Part shown: piece by piece, positions 20,129-29,713 of the stretch | Position numbering within the stretch: the first letter of the stretch is position 1 | Layout of the letters: each line of letters starts with the position of its first letter | From: Janthinobacterium sp. J1-1 | GTDB lineage: Bacteria; Pseudomonadota; Gammaproteobacteria; Burkholderiales; Burkholderiaceae_D | Direction of reading: 5' to 3' | Assembly: GCF_030944405.1 (NCBI RefSeq) | Contig: NZ_CP132339.1 | Coordinates: 930,001 to 994,000 of the forward strand | Length of the DNA stretch: 64,000 bases | Position numbers and translations under genes: made by a program | The notes under the pieces: model-generated | The model's database searches: none | What the model was told of the DNA's origin: nothing | The model's input: only the letters and a program-made list of their open reading frames with translations

Positions 20129-20517
20129 AAGGGCGAGTTCCGCTAAAGGGCATGACTGACCGCCACGCGCCAGGCAATCCCTGTGCGCCACCGCTGGCGT
20201 TGCGCGTTTTCCGGGCGCATTCTGACGATTGTAGACCGAGCGCATGGTATTAACAACAGGCAAGAAAAATTGTCCTGCTTCCATGCAACAGTGCTTTCAA
20301 CTACATGGAAATATTGCCATACATACTTTATCGCTTACGCAACTATATTTTCAAGACAATACTTTGTTTTAATCAATATTGCCAATAAAACCGTTATAAA
20401 AGTCGGTGCGCGCCAGCGCGGCGCCTGGCCCCGACTTCGTAACAAGGTATGAATTCCAGTGGCGACGGCAGCACATGCGCGTATATTTGACACGGATGTT
20501 TTTTGAAAGGGATGATC
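20129..20517. other. Divergent intergenic region, AT-rich
   Basis: 389 bases between the HD-GYP regulator and the DUF3016 gene. The centre (about 20280-20405) is much richer in A and T than its surroundings and probably holds the promoters for both genes. No gene, repeat or clear operator found. Confidence 0.5.
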
Positions 20518-21036
20518 ATGAAAAAGAAAATCACGCATCTGCTGCTGGCGGGAACCGTCTTGCTGGCTGCTGGTGCCGCGTGGGCGCAAAGTCCCGTGTC
20601 GGGTCCGGCTTCCGGCAATACCGAAGTGCTGTATGACAAGCCGGATCAATTCACCGATATCTCGTTCGATCCGCGCAAGCGCGAAGAGGCATTGACGGAG
20701 TTGACGCGCCACTTTGACAAGCTGGGCGCGTCCTTGCCGGCCGGCCAGCGCTTGAAGATCGTGGTCACCGATGTCGACCTGGCAGGCCGCGAAGATCCGC
20801 ACGTGCGCTCGGCGAACGAGATCCGCGTGCTGACGGGCGGCGTCGACTGGCCGCGCATCAGCCTGTCGTATGCGCTGGAACAGGACGGCAAGGTGATCAA
20901 GAGCGACAAGGCGCAACTGTCCGACATGTCTTACCTGACGCGCATGAACCGTTATTCCAGCGGCGAGCGCCTGCGCTATGAAAAACTGATGATCGACGAA
21001 TGGTTCGCCAAAACTTTCAATGTACCGCGCAGCTAA
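20518..21036 (+). CDS. DUF3016 family secreted protein
   Basis: 172 residues starting MKKKITHLLLAG, with AAAGGG seven bases before the ATG and a signal peptide cut after AWA/QSP. The mature part shows the DUF3016 pattern: F.DI.FDPRKREEAL near the N-terminus, VTDVDLAGR, IRVLTGGVDWPRI, and a C-terminal LRYEKLMIDEWF. The family is periplasmic and of unknown function, common in gammaproteobacteria and betaproteobacteria. It stands alone, convergent with the thioesterase gene 14 bases downstream. Confidence 0.8.
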   Translation: MKKKITHLLLAGTVLLAAGAAWAQSPVSGPASGNTEVLYDKPDQFTDISFDPRKREEALTELTRHFDKLGASLPAGQRLKIVVTDVDLAGREDPHVRSANEIRVLTGGVDWPRISLSYALEQDGKVIKSDKAQLSDMSYLTRMNRYSSGERLRYEKLMIDEWFAKTFNVPRS

Positions 21037-21050
21037 CGCTCAAGCCATGA

Positions 21051-21494
21051 TCAGTCGATCCAGTTCACCTGGGTAAATTTGCTGCCGAATTCTTCCGGCA
21101 TGGGCACGACCTGGCTGCGTTTGTAGTTGAAAAATACAAAGCCGGACTTGGCCATCGCGATCAGGGTGTTGTCGCGCGGACGCGTGATGCGGAAGGTGAT
21201 GTCGCCGCCGTATTTGTTGAAGTCCATCACGCCCACTTCGAACAGCAACTGGTCGCGCGCATGGGCTTCGGCGCGGTAGGTGGTGGCCAGGTCAGTGACG
21301 ATGATGCCGGTGCCGTCGGCCTCGATGTCGCGCACGCCGAATTCGAACAGGAAGCGGGCGCGCGCCTCCGAAATCATGGAGATCATGGAATCGTTGCCGA
21401 GATGGTTGCCGGCATTGATGTCGGTGGTGCGCACCGTCAATTGCGAAGAATAGCAGTATTGGTCTTCGGGAAATTCAAGTGTCAAACGGGCCAT
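21051..21494 (-). CDS. Acyl-CoA thioesterase-like hotdog protein
   Basis: 147 residues starting MARLTLEFPEDQY. A single 4HBT hotdog domain, with VRTTDINAGNHLGNDSMISMISEARARFLF carrying the usual Asp/Asn-His-x-N and the glutamate-bearing helix of this fold, and later TYRAEAHARDQL. It probably hydrolyses acyl-CoA thioesters in the cytosol; substrate unknown. The start has AAGAGAG about five bases upstream; the longer in-frame extension upstream is not conserved-looking. No operon partner. Confidence 0.8.
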   Translation of the reverse strand: MARLTLEFPEDQYCYSSQLTVRTTDINAGNHLGNDSMISMISEARARFLFEFGVRDIEADGTGIIVTDLATTYRAEAHARDQLLFEVGVMDFNKYGGDITFRITRPRDNTLIAMAKSGFVFFNYKRSQVVPMPEEFGSKFTQVNWID

Positions 21495-21583
21495 GGGTCT
21501 CTCTTGATCAGGTGTGCCGGACGTGGCGGGAAAGTCAATTCTAGCCGCTTCCCCGCCATGCGTCGAAAAAACCACCTGCGCGA

Positions 21584-23047
21584 TTACTTGCGCACGATGC
21601 GGTAAACCTTGCCGCTGCTGCTGAGCATGTACAGCTCTTTCTGCGCATCCTGGCCGAACGACACGATATTGCCCACGTTGGTGATGGCCCAATCCGTCAC
21701 GGCCGAGGCGCTGCCATTGCTGTAAGTAAAACTCTTCAGCCAGCCGCTGCAATAGTCGGAATACAGATAGTGGCCGGCCAGTTCCGGCAGGGCCGTGCCG
21801 CGGTACACATAACCGCCCGTGATCGAACAGCCGCCGGCGCTGTCGTGGCCGTAGTCGACCTTGGGCAGCACCAGCCCCGCCTGGTTGCAAGTGGCGCTGT
21901 TATAGCACTGCGTGCCTTCCATGATGTTCCAGCCGTAATTGTTGCCTGCCGTGCCGACTGGCGCCACATTGACCTCTTCGCGCTGGCCCTGGCCCACGTC
22001 GGCGATATACAGCAGTTGCGCGGTGGTATCGAAGGCATAGCGCCAGGGATTGCGCAGGCCATACGCCCAGATTTCCGCGCGCTTGCCTGCCGTATTGACA
22101 AACGGGTTGCTGGCCGGGATGGCATACGGTTGCGCGATGCTGCTGGCGTTGACGTCCAGGCGCAGCATTTTGCCGAGCAACAGATTGGTGTTTTGCGCAT
22201 TGCCGGACGGGTCGCCGGCACCGCCGCCGTCACCCGTGGCCGCATACAGATAGCCGTCCGGGCCAAAACTGAGCAGGCCGCCGTTGTGGTTGCTGAAGCC
22301 GGGGTGGGGAATCGCGATGATCTGCACGCTGGCCAGCGCATCGGCGAGATTGGGGTTGCCGGCCGAAACCTGGCGCCGCTCGATGATGATATTGCCGATC
22401 AGGTCGGTGTAGTACAGGAAAAAGTAGCCATTGCTGGCGTACTGCGGATGAAAGGCCATCGACAGCAGGCCCCGTTCGCCATCGGTGCTGGTGCGGCTGC
22501 TGATGTCGAGGAACGGCGTGGCCAGCAGGTTGCCATTGTCGACGATGCGGATACGCCCGGCGCGCTCGACGATGAAGAGGCGGCTGTCGCCTGCCGGCGC
22601 GGTCAGGAAGGTCGGCGCCTGCAAGCCGCTGGCGACCTCCTGCAAGGCCAGCGCCAGCGGCGCCGTGGCCGCGTAGGCGACGCCGGCGCTGGTGGTGGCG
22701 CCGGCGGCAACCTGCACTTGCCGGGTCGCCGGCGTGGCCGCCAGGCTGCCACTGCCGTAAGCCACATTGGCGGCAGTGACGGCATACGCGCCTGGCGCCA
22801 GGTTGTTCAGGGTGGTCGACGCCGTCAGCAGCTTGCTGTAGGACGCCGGCCCGGTCACGGTGACGGCGCCACTCACGCCGGCCGGCAGGCCGCTGATGGT
22901 CACCACCAGGCTGCCGGTCGTGGGGCCGGGTGCGGGATCGTCGTCATCGTCATGGCCGCCGCACGAGGCCAGCAGGCCCAGGCTGAACAGCAACAGCAGC
23001 GCCAGCAAGGATTGTTTGAATGCAGTGAAGCAAGTTCGATTGCGCAT
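21584..23047 (-). CDS. PQQ-dependent sugar dehydrogenase-type lipoprotein
   Basis: 487 residues beginning MRNRTCFTAFKQ with a lipoprotein signal peptide ending LLASCGG, then an aspartate-rich linker (HDDDDDPAPG), a small beta-rich domain and a GSDH/SorGlu beta-propeller. Characteristic stretches include TFLTAPAGDSRLFIVERAGRI, GERGLLSMAFHPQY, NHNGGLLSFGPDGYLY and RNPWRYAFD. The enzyme is likely to oxidise sugars or other polyols at the cell envelope. GGAG lies before the chosen ATG. No PQQ biosynthesis gene is nearby, so cofactor use is inferred. Confidence 0.85.
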   Translation of the reverse strand: MRNRTCFTAFKQSLLALLLLFSLGLLASCGGHDDDDDPAPGPTTGSLVVTISGLPAGVSGAVTVTGPASYSKLLTASTTLNNLAPGAYAVTAANVAYGSGSLAATPATRQVQVAAGATTSAGVAYAATAPLALALQEVASGLQAPTFLTAPAGDSRLFIVERAGRIRIVDNGNLLATPFLDISSRTSTDGERGLLSMAFHPQYASNGYFFLYYTDLIGNIIIERRQVSAGNPNLADALASVQIIAIPHPGFSNHNGGLLSFGPDGYLYAATGDGGGAGDPSGNAQNTNLLLGKMLRLDVNASSIAQPYAIPASNPFVNTAGKRAEIWAYGLRNPWRYAFDTTAQLLYIADVGQGQREEVNVAPVGTAGNNYGWNIMEGTQCYNSATCNQAGLVLPKVDYGHDSAGGCSITGGYVYRGTALPELAGHYLYSDYCSGWLKSFTYSNGSASAVTDWAITNVGNIVSFGQDAQKELYMLSSSGKVYRIVRK

Positions 23048-23315
23048 GTCAGTCTCCAGGGATGGAACGACGCAGCCGCCTGTCAAATGATGGACGGCGT
23101 TGGAATACAATCATTCATTTTTTCGCTGGCAGACTTGATCCTTCGCAAGCGAGCGTGAACTGTCGCGAGCATACGCCTGCCGCAATCAGCTGTTCCGTTC
23201 GCTGCCGCACGATCGGACAACGGCGCCGCGTTTTCAGACAATCTCCCCGTTTGCCGCCCCGCCTGCGGTGTCGTCCGGCCATAATGCGCCATCTGAAACC
23301 GAGCAGGAGCAACCC

Positions 23316-24422
23316 ATGAAAACCAAAGCAGCCGTGGCCTGGAAGGCCGGCGCCCCCCTGACCATCGAAACAGTCGACCTGGCCGGCCCGCGCGAAGGCG
23401 AAGTGCTGATCGAACTGAAAGCGACCGGCATCTGCCATACCGATTACTACACCCTGTCCGGCGCCGATCCGGAAGGCATCTTCCCGGCCATCCTGGGCCA
23501 TGAAGGCGCCGGCATCGTGGTCGACGTGGGCCCGGGCGTCAAAACGCTGAAAAAAGACGACCACGTGATTCCGCTGTACACACCGGAATGCCGCGAGTGC
23601 AAGTTCTGCCTGTCGCAGAAGACCAATCTGTGCCAGAAAATCCGCAGCACCCAGGGCCGTGGCCTGATGCCGGACGCCACCAGTCGTTTCTCGCTGGACG
23701 GCAAACCGCTGTTCCACTACATGGGCACCTCGACCTTTTCCAACTACATCGTGGTGCCGGAAATCGCCCTGGCCAAGATCCGCGAAGACGCGCCGTTCGA
23801 CAAGGTCTGCTATATCGGTTGCGGCGTGACCACCGGCGTGGGCGCGGTGCTGTTCTCGGCCAAGGTCGAGGCGGGCGCCAACGTGGCCGTGTTCGGCCTG
23901 GGCGGTATCGGCCTGAACGTGATCCAGGCCGCGAAAATGGTGGGTGCCGACAAAATCATCGGCATCGACATCAACCCGGCGCGCCAGGCGATCGCCCGCA
24001 AGTTCGGCATGACGCACTTTATCAACCCGAACGAGGTGGAAAACGTGGTCGACGCCATCGTCCAGCTGACCGACGGCGGCGCCGATTACAGTTTTGAATG
24101 CGTCGGCAACACCACCCTGATGCGCCAGGCGCTCGAGTGCACGCATAAAGGCTGGGGCAAATCGTTCATTATCGGCGTGGCGGCTGCGGGCCAGGAAATT
24201 TCCACCCGTCCGTTCCAGCTGGTGACGGGCCGCGAATGGCGCGGGTCGGCCTTCGGCGGCGCGCGTGGTCGCACCGATGTGCCGAAGATCGTCGACTGGT
24301 ATATGGAAGGCAAGCTCAATATCGACGACCTGATCACCCATCGCCTGCCGCTCGAACGCATCAACGAAGGTTTTGATCTGATGAAGAGCGGCGAGTCGAT
24401 CCGGTCGGTAGTGCTGTACTAA
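23316..24422 (+). CDS. frmA: S-(hydroxymethyl)glutathione dehydrogenase (class III alcohol dehydrogenase)
   Basis: Oxidises the glutathione-formaldehyde adduct with NAD+, the main formaldehyde detoxification step, and can also reduce S-nitrosoglutathione. The 368 residues carry the catalytic zinc site (ATGICHTDYY, GHEGAG), the four structural-zinc cysteines (CRECKFC...C) and the NAD-binding GLGGIGLN. Family members have about 370 residues. CAGGAG lies before ATG 23316. No frmB hydrolase or frmR regulator is adjacent. Confidence 0.95.
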   Translation: MKTKAAVAWKAGAPLTIETVDLAGPREGEVLIELKATGICHTDYYTLSGADPEGIFPAILGHEGAGIVVDVGPGVKTLKKDDHVIPLYTPECRECKFCLSQKTNLCQKIRSTQGRGLMPDATSRFSLDGKPLFHYMGTSTFSNYIVVPEIALAKIREDAPFDKVCYIGCGVTTGVGAVLFSAKVEAGANVAVFGLGGIGLNVIQAAKMVGADKIIGIDINPARQAIARKFGMTHFINPNEVENVVDAIVQLTDGGADYSFECVGNTTLMRQALECTHKGWGKSFIIGVAAAGQEISTRPFQLVTGREWRGSAFGGARGRTDVPKIVDWYMEGKLNIDDLITHRLPLERINEGFDLMKSGESIRSVVLY

Positions 24423-24523
24423 AGCAACATTTGCGACCAGCAGGGGATGGCGCGCTGTACTTCGCCGTCCGCCCCTGCTAATGTCAGGGCATCGCTGCGC
24501 AATCTTTGATGCCGGGAGCCCTG

Positions 24524-24757
24524 ATGTTCGCCACTGCCTATCTGCTGACCTTGCGGCGCATGCTGCCCGTGTTGCTCGGCGCCAGCCTGTCCGCCGTGCT
24601 GGCGCTGTGGTGGCGCGACGCCGCCATCCTCGCCACGCCCGTCATCTGGCTGGCCTTGCTGGCCACGTATCTGCTGTGCGCGCTGATGTTTACGCCGCTG
24701 GAATGGCATCGCCAGCAACTGGCAACGCGGCATGTGCGTACCGGAAAATCGCGCTAG
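24524..24757 (+). CDS. Small two-helix membrane protein (77 aa)
   Basis: Starts MFATAYLLTLRRML with GGGAG about eight bases upstream; ATG 24509 upstream is possible but lacks a site. There are two or three hydrophobic helices separated by WWRD, and a basic tail (RHVRTGKSR). Family not recognised. The end overlaps the stop of the convergent regulator gene by four bases. Confidence 0.5.
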   Translation: MFATAYLLTLRRMLPVLLGASLSAVLALWWRDAAILATPVIWLALLATYLLCALMFTPLEWHRQQLATRHVRTGKSR

Positions 24758-25758
24758 CGGCTGGTGCTGGAAAAGCGTTCGCGGTAGTCGCGCGGCGTGA
24801 CGCCGAGCTTCTTGTGAAACAGGCGGCGCAGCCTTTCCTCGCTGTGCAAGCCCGTTTGCGCGGCCACCTGTTTCAGTGACGACACGTTTTCTTCCAGCAG
24901 CCGGCGCGCCACTTCGAAGCGCGCCGTTTCGATGAATTCGGTGGGATTGGTCTGCGTTTCGCGCTGGAACACGCGCGTAAAATTGCGCTCGCTCATGGCC
25001 AGGCTGGCCGCCAGCTGCGGCACGCTCAAGTCTTCGGCCAGGTGTTCCATGATCCATGCCTGCAACTGGCGTATGGTCGGGTGCGTCGTCATCTGGCTCG
25101 ACAGGTGCACGGAAAACTGCGACTGCCCGCCCGGCCGTTTCAAATACACCACCAGGTCGCGCGCCACTTCCAGGGCGATATCGCGGCTGAAATCCTCCTC
25201 CACCAGCGCCAGCGCCAGGTCGATGCCGGCGGTGACGCCCGCCGAAGTCCATACATTGCCTTCCCTCACGAAGATCGCATCGGCATTGACGTCGACCTGT
25301 GGATAGCGCCGGCGCAGGCTGTCGACCGCGCTCCAGTGCGTGGCGGCGCGCTTGCCGTCGAGCACGCCTGCCTCGGCCAGGAAAAAGCAGCCCGTGCACA
25401 GCGCCGCCAGGGTATCGATGCGCGGCGCGGCCTCGGCCACCCAGGCGGCGATCGCCGGGATTTCATCGAGTACCTGCTCGACATGGTGGCAACCGACAAT
25501 CACGGCCAAGTCCGGCAAGCGGCTGGCGTCCAGCGCCTTGCTGGCATGCAAACTCATCAGCGTATCCGACTCCACCGGGCCGATGGCGGTGGACGCGATG
25601 CGCATGTCATAACCACCCGGCAAGTTGCGCAGGCGCAGATGGGTGTTGGCATAATCAAACACCTTCATGGCACCGATGGCTTCGAGGGCCTTGAAGCCCG
25701 GGTAAATAATGATATCGACAGTGCGCAGGGGGAAGGACTGGGGAGTGGGCTTGATCAT
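24754..25758 (-). CDS. GlxA-type transcriptional regulator (DJ-1/PfpI plus AraC domain)
   Basis: 334 residues. The N-terminal half is a class I amidotransferase-like DJ-1/PfpI domain (VDIIIYPGFKALEAIGAMKV; LAALCTGCFFLAEAGVLDGK with the nucleophile-position cysteine). The C-terminal third has two helix-turn-helix motifs of the AraC type (LSVPQLAASLAMSERNFTRV and SLKQVAAQTGLHSEERLRRL). Such proteins sense small molecules and activate neighbouring genes. The nearest candidates are the small membrane protein or the divergent MshQ-like gene; neither link is proven. Confidence 0.88.
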   Translation of the reverse strand: MIKPTPQSFPLRTVDIIIYPGFKALEAIGAMKVFDYANTHLRLRNLPGGYDMRIASTAIGPVESDTLMSLHASKALDASRLPDLAVIVGCHHVEQVLDEIPAIAAWVAEAAPRIDTLAALCTGCFFLAEAGVLDGKRAATHWSAVDSLRRRYPQVDVNADAIFVREGNVWTSAGVTAGIDLALALVEEDFSRDIALEVARDLVVYLKRPGGQSQFSVHLSSQMTTHPTIRQLQAWIMEHLAEDLSVPQLAASLAMSERNFTRVFQRETQTNPTEFIETARFEVARRLLEENVSSLKQVAAQTGLHSEERLRRLFHKKLGVTPRDYRERFSSTSR

Positions 25759-25873
25759 TCTGTAGCGGCTGAGAGAGGAATGCTGCCATAATGCAACAAC
25801 ATGCATGAGGCGATGAGCTTAGCATGGATCATCACATGCAGTTACGCCTGCCATCCTTAGACTACGGACCATC

Positions 25874-28783
25874 GTGCGCATACCTCTCTTTGCTATAGGC
25901 CTATTTTTCTTGCTGTGGACTGGTTTAGCTCAGGCCGCTAATATTAACTTCGATGGCAGCAACATCACAAATTGTCCCAAATCTGGTAATCAATACACTT
26001 GTGATGCTTTTAATAAAGTAGATGCGTATACGATAGCAAGCGGCTATGCGGTAACGGTTAAGAGCAGCGTCACGCTCGACTACAATCAGTTTTTCACCAT
26101 GAGTGGTACTGCCAAACTGACGGTTGTAGGCGATATAAGCTTTAGTGGCATCAAGCCTGCCAATTTGAACGTAACTGGCGGCTCTATTGTCGCGGAACCT
26201 GGCAATTTTGTTGTAGGGGCAATCGAAGGGGCGGTTGTGGTGGCCGATATTACAGCGGCTTCCGTCACACTCGGTACTGCACCAACTACGGTCAAAGGTA
26301 ATATTACAGCTACTGGCGAGGTTAAAATTTCTTCCCGTTCGCTTGTGACTGGCTCAATCAAGGGTAACGTTATCAAAACCGATTCGGGTGTCACTATCAA
26401 TGGCAATGTTACTGCCAAAAATTCCTTTGACTTGGGCTCAGGTAGCAAGATGAAAGGTGACATTATCGCGCCTAAAGTAAATATTTTGCCGGATAGCGTT
26501 CAGGTCGAAGGCAATATCACTGCCAGCACATCGCTGACAATTGGTGCCAAGAGTGAGATCAAAGGCAATGTCGATGCCGGCGATGTATCCCTCGCACCGG
26601 AAAATGCATATATCAGTGGCACTGCTCTTGTAGGAAAAATCTTCCTTGACTGGAGCACGCGCGTCTACCAGACGATTACCTGTAAAGCTGACACGGCAGA
26701 TACCAAATGCACTTGCGTGACAAACAAAAGCGGCTTTCCCGTAGATAGCGTTAAGGGCCCCAAATGCGGCCCCGGCGTCCAATCCGGCCCCCACCATTTC
26801 GAAATCTCCCACCCGGCCGCGGCGCTAAGCTGCTCCCCGGAAAAAGTCACCGTCAAAGCCTGCGCCGACGCCAGCTGCGGCAGCCTTTATAAGAATGGCG
26901 CGACTGTCGTTCTGTCGCCTGGCGGCGCCACGGCGCAGACGGGCAATACCGGCAGCGTCGACAGCACGGTGGCGCAATATGCGGGGGGCACGGCCACCCT
27001 GAGCCTGACCAGCACGCCGTCCACCACGGGCGCGCTGGTGTGCAAAGACAGCACCACCGGCAGCACCACCAATTGCCAGATGCCGTTCAACAGCAGCGGC
27101 CTGCAGGTGAGCGGCGATCCGCGCTATGCGGAAGATGCGCAGTCGGTGTCGATCAGCGCGGTGCAGGCGTCGGGCAGCAATCCCCAGGTTTGCGTGCCGC
27201 TGTTTGCCAACCAGAATAAAACCATCAAGTTGAAATGCAGCTATGCCAACCCTGCCAGCGGCACCTTGCCCACGCGCATACAGGGGACGAACGGTACTTA
27301 TGTGCCGCTGGCCGGTAACACCAGCAGCGCTTGCAGCGCGGCTGGCGCCGATGTCTTGTTGGGCTTCAATAGCGCAGGCGTGGCGACCCCCAGGATGCAA
27401 TATGCGGATGTGGGCCAGGTGGGGCTGACTGCGACCTACACCTCGACCAGCGGCGCCGACAGTGGCTTGAGCATGACGGGCAGCGGCAATGTCATCGTCG
27501 CGCCGGCCAAGTTTGCCTTTAGCGCGATTGCCAGCCCGCAGCGTGCGGGCCAGGAAGTGCCGTCGGTGACGGTCACGGCGCAAAACAAGGCGGGCGCCAC
27601 CACGCCCAATTTCGGTCGTGAGACGGTTACTCCGGATGTGGCACTCGACCGTGTTTTTGTGAAACCGGTCTTCAATGCGCCCAAGGTCGTCGCCAATCCC
27701 AAGCTTGAAGGCAAGCTTGTCTTCAGTAGTGGTGTTGGCACCGCAAGCGAGCTGGCATGGGCGGAAACAGGCACCATCAATATGACCGCCACCTTGAATA
27801 ATTACCTGGGCGTGCAAAAAATCGATACTGTCACGCCACTGGCGACGGGCGTCAGCAATAATGTGCTGTTCATTCCTCATCATTTTCAGACCGCTGTTGA
27901 TTTGTCCACCGAACCATACAAGCAATTTCCCGCCTTGTGCGGCACCCAGCTGGCCTGTCCTGACACCGGCGCAGACCCGCGGTTTGTGTATTCGCGCCAG
28001 CCTTTCGCGCTGGCCGTCACGGCGCAAAATTTGCAGGGCGTGACGACGGAGAATTTCGATGACGCCGATGGTGACTTGAAGAATCAGCAGGTATTGCTGT
28101 TGGCGCTTGATGCCAAGGATACGAGCAATGCGCCACCAGTCAATCCGGCCGGCGGCAAGCTGACCGATGGCAGCGCGGCCGGCACCACCCTGACCGGCGT
28201 GCCGATGAGCTCCTTCAGCAAGGGCGTGGCGCGCCAGGTGCTGGCCTATCAATTTCCCGGTGCCTATTCGCCCTCGGCCGCAGCATCGACGCTGGCGGCG
28301 CCGACAGGCGTGCTGTTGCGCGCCAACTTTACGTATTCGGTCAACAATCTGGTCACGTCGAAGCCCTCGTCGCAGGGCAAGGAAGCGGCGCTGACGGTGT
28401 TGACCGGCTTTATTTCCGTGCCCAACAGTTCCGGCTCGGAACTGCTGCCCATGCGCCTGGACGTGCAGCTGAAGTACTGGGATGGCAAGCTCTGGCGCGT
28501 CAACCTGGCCGACGGCATCAGCCGTTTCGGCAAGCCCCAGGTGGTGCTGGCCAACTGCCTCAAACAGCTGGTCTGCAGCAATCTGGTGGTGGCCGACCAG
28601 GTGTATCAGTTCAGCGGGGGCGTGCTGGCAGGCAATGGGCGGCTGACCCTGCAGGCGCCGAAGGTAGCCGGCAGCGTCGATGTGTCGGTCGGCGGCTTTT
28701 CCTATTTGCCATCGAGCGTGGGCCGCGTGGTGTTCGGCGTATTCAAATCCGGTCCGGTATTGTACTTGCGCGAAATGTACTAG
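25874..28783 (+). CDS. MshQ-like/DUF6701 secreted surface protein (969 aa)
   Basis: Begins with a GTG start and a signal peptide (MRIPLFAIGLFFLLWTGLAQA). Residues about 25-290 are an N/T/S-rich series of short repeats such as KGNITATGEVKI and EGNITASTSLTI, suggesting a beta-helix like polymer-forming or bactofilin-type folds. The remainder (about 300-969) matches the DUF6701 region of MSHA biogenesis protein MshQ, ending YLREMY. The 5' third is low-GC (42% in 26281-26340) while the rest is high-GC (70% in 27001-27060), with a sharp change near 26760. No MSHA pilus genes are nearby, so this is an orphan copy. Probably exported and attached to a pilus or surface structure. Confidence 0.75.
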   Translation: MRIPLFAIGLFFLLWTGLAQAANINFDGSNITNCPKSGNQYTCDAFNKVDAYTIASGYAVTVKSSVTLDYNQFFTMSGTAKLTVVGDISFSGIKPANLNVTGGSIVAEPGNFVVGAIEGAVVVADITAASVTLGTAPTTVKGNITATGEVKISSRSLVTGSIKGNVIKTDSGVTINGNVTAKNSFDLGSGSKMKGDIIAPKVNILPDSVQVEGNITASTSLTIGAKSEIKGNVDAGDVSLAPENAYISGTALVGKIFLDWSTRVYQTITCKADTADTKCTCVTNKSGFPVDSVKGPKCGPGVQSGPHHFEISHPAAALSCSPEKVTVKACADASCGSLYKNGATVVLSPGGATAQTGNTGSVDSTVAQYAGGTATLSLTSTPSTTGALVCKDSTTGSTTNCQMPFNSSGLQVSGDPRYAEDAQSVSISAVQASGSNPQVCVPLFANQNKTIKLKCSYANPASGTLPTRIQGTNGTYVPLAGNTSSACSAAGADVLLGFNSAGVATPRMQYADVGQVGLTATYTSTSGADSGLSMTGSGNVIVAPAKFAFSAIASPQRAGQEVPSVTVTAQNKAGATTPNFGRETVTPDVALDRVFVKPVFNAPKVVANPKLEGKLVFSSGVGTASELAWAETGTINMTATLNNYLGVQKIDTVTPLATGVSNNVLFIPHHFQTAVDLSTEPYKQFPALCGTQLACPDTGADPRFVYSRQPFALAVTAQNLQGVTTENFDDADGDLKNQQVLLLALDAKDTSNAPPVNPAGGKLTDGSAAGTTLTGVPMSSFSKGVARQVLAYQFPGAYSPSAAASTLAAPTGVLLRANFTYSVNNLVTSKPSSQGKEAALTVLTGFISVPNSSGSELLPMRLDVQLKYWDGKLWRVNLADGISRFGKPQVVLANCLKQLVCSNLVVADQVYQFSGGVLAGNGRLTLQAPKVAGSVDVSVGGFSYLPSSVGRVVFGVFKSGPVLYLREMY

Positions 28784-28900
28784 GAATGTACCAGGTTCCG
28801 CGATTGTCGCCTGTCACAAGGCAGGGGCGGGGCGGGCGCAGGAAGCGGAAAAAACCAGTAAGATGCTTTTCTGTTTCCCCCTCACAGAACTGGAGTCTTC

Positions 28901-29602
28901 ATGAGCATCACTACGCAGTGGATCGATATCACCGGCGCCGACGGCGCCACCTTCCAGGCCTACCTGGCCGTGCCGCATATCGGCAAAGGCCCCGGCATCG
29001 TGCTGTTGCAGGAAATTTTTGGCGTCAATGAACATATCCGCACGGTTGCCGAGCAATATGCGCTTGATGGCTATGTGGTGCTGGTGCCCGACCTGTTCTG
29101 GCGCGAAGGCGCGCACATCGAACTGGGCTATGACGAATCGGGCTGGAAGCGCGCCGTCGAACTGATGCAGGCGACTGACAACCCGCAAGCGCTGGCCGAC
29201 ATCACCGCCACCGTCGCCGCCCTGCGCGCGCGTCCTGAAGTCGAAGGCAAGATCGCTTCGATTGGCTATTGCTTTGGCGGCCGCTTGTCCTACCAGGCGG
29301 CAGCGGCCGGCCTGGTCGATACCGCCATCGCCTACTATGGCGGCGGCATCCAGAACAAGCTGGACCTGGCCGGCGAGATCAAGGTGCCGCTGCTGATGCA
29401 TTTTGGCGGCAGCGACAGCCATATCCCGGCCGATGCCGTGAAAGCCATCGCCGAGCGTTTCGACGGCCGCGAAGAAGTGGAAATCCATGTCTACGCGCAA
29501 GCCGAACACGGTTTCAACTGCAATTACCGCGACAGCTACAACCAGCGCGCGTCGGTGCAGGCACACGGCAATTCGCTCATTTTCCTATCAGAAAATCTGT
29601 AA
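28901..29602 (+). CDS. Dienelactone hydrolase family protein
   Basis: 233 residues, alpha/beta hydrolase with the dienelactone hydrolase triad: Cys124 in GYCFGG, Asp172 in GGSDSH, and His203 in EHGFNC. The N-terminus carries IVLLQEIFGVNEHIR, with the conserved glutamate. GGAG precedes the ATG. It hydrolyses dienelactones or other small esters in the cytosol; no aromatic-degradation genes adjoin it, so the true substrate is unclear. Confidence 0.9.
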   Translation: MSITTQWIDITGADGATFQAYLAVPHIGKGPGIVLLQEIFGVNEHIRTVAEQYALDGYVVLVPDLFWREGAHIELGYDESGWKRAVELMQATDNPQALADITATVAALRARPEVEGKIASIGYCFGGRLSYQAAAAGLVDTAIAYYGGGIQNKLDLAGEIKVPLLMHFGGSDSHIPADAVKAIAERFDGREEVEIHVYAQAEHGFNCNYRDSYNQRASVQAHGNSLIFLSENL

Positions 29603-29713
29603 GCATTCGGCAGCAACGCGGCATGGGCGCTAAAATAGCGCCTGTGCCGGGCATTCCGGCCGGCCCGGCCCGCCTCGGCGCCCGGCAAACCTGGATGAGG
29701 AACCGAATTAAAG

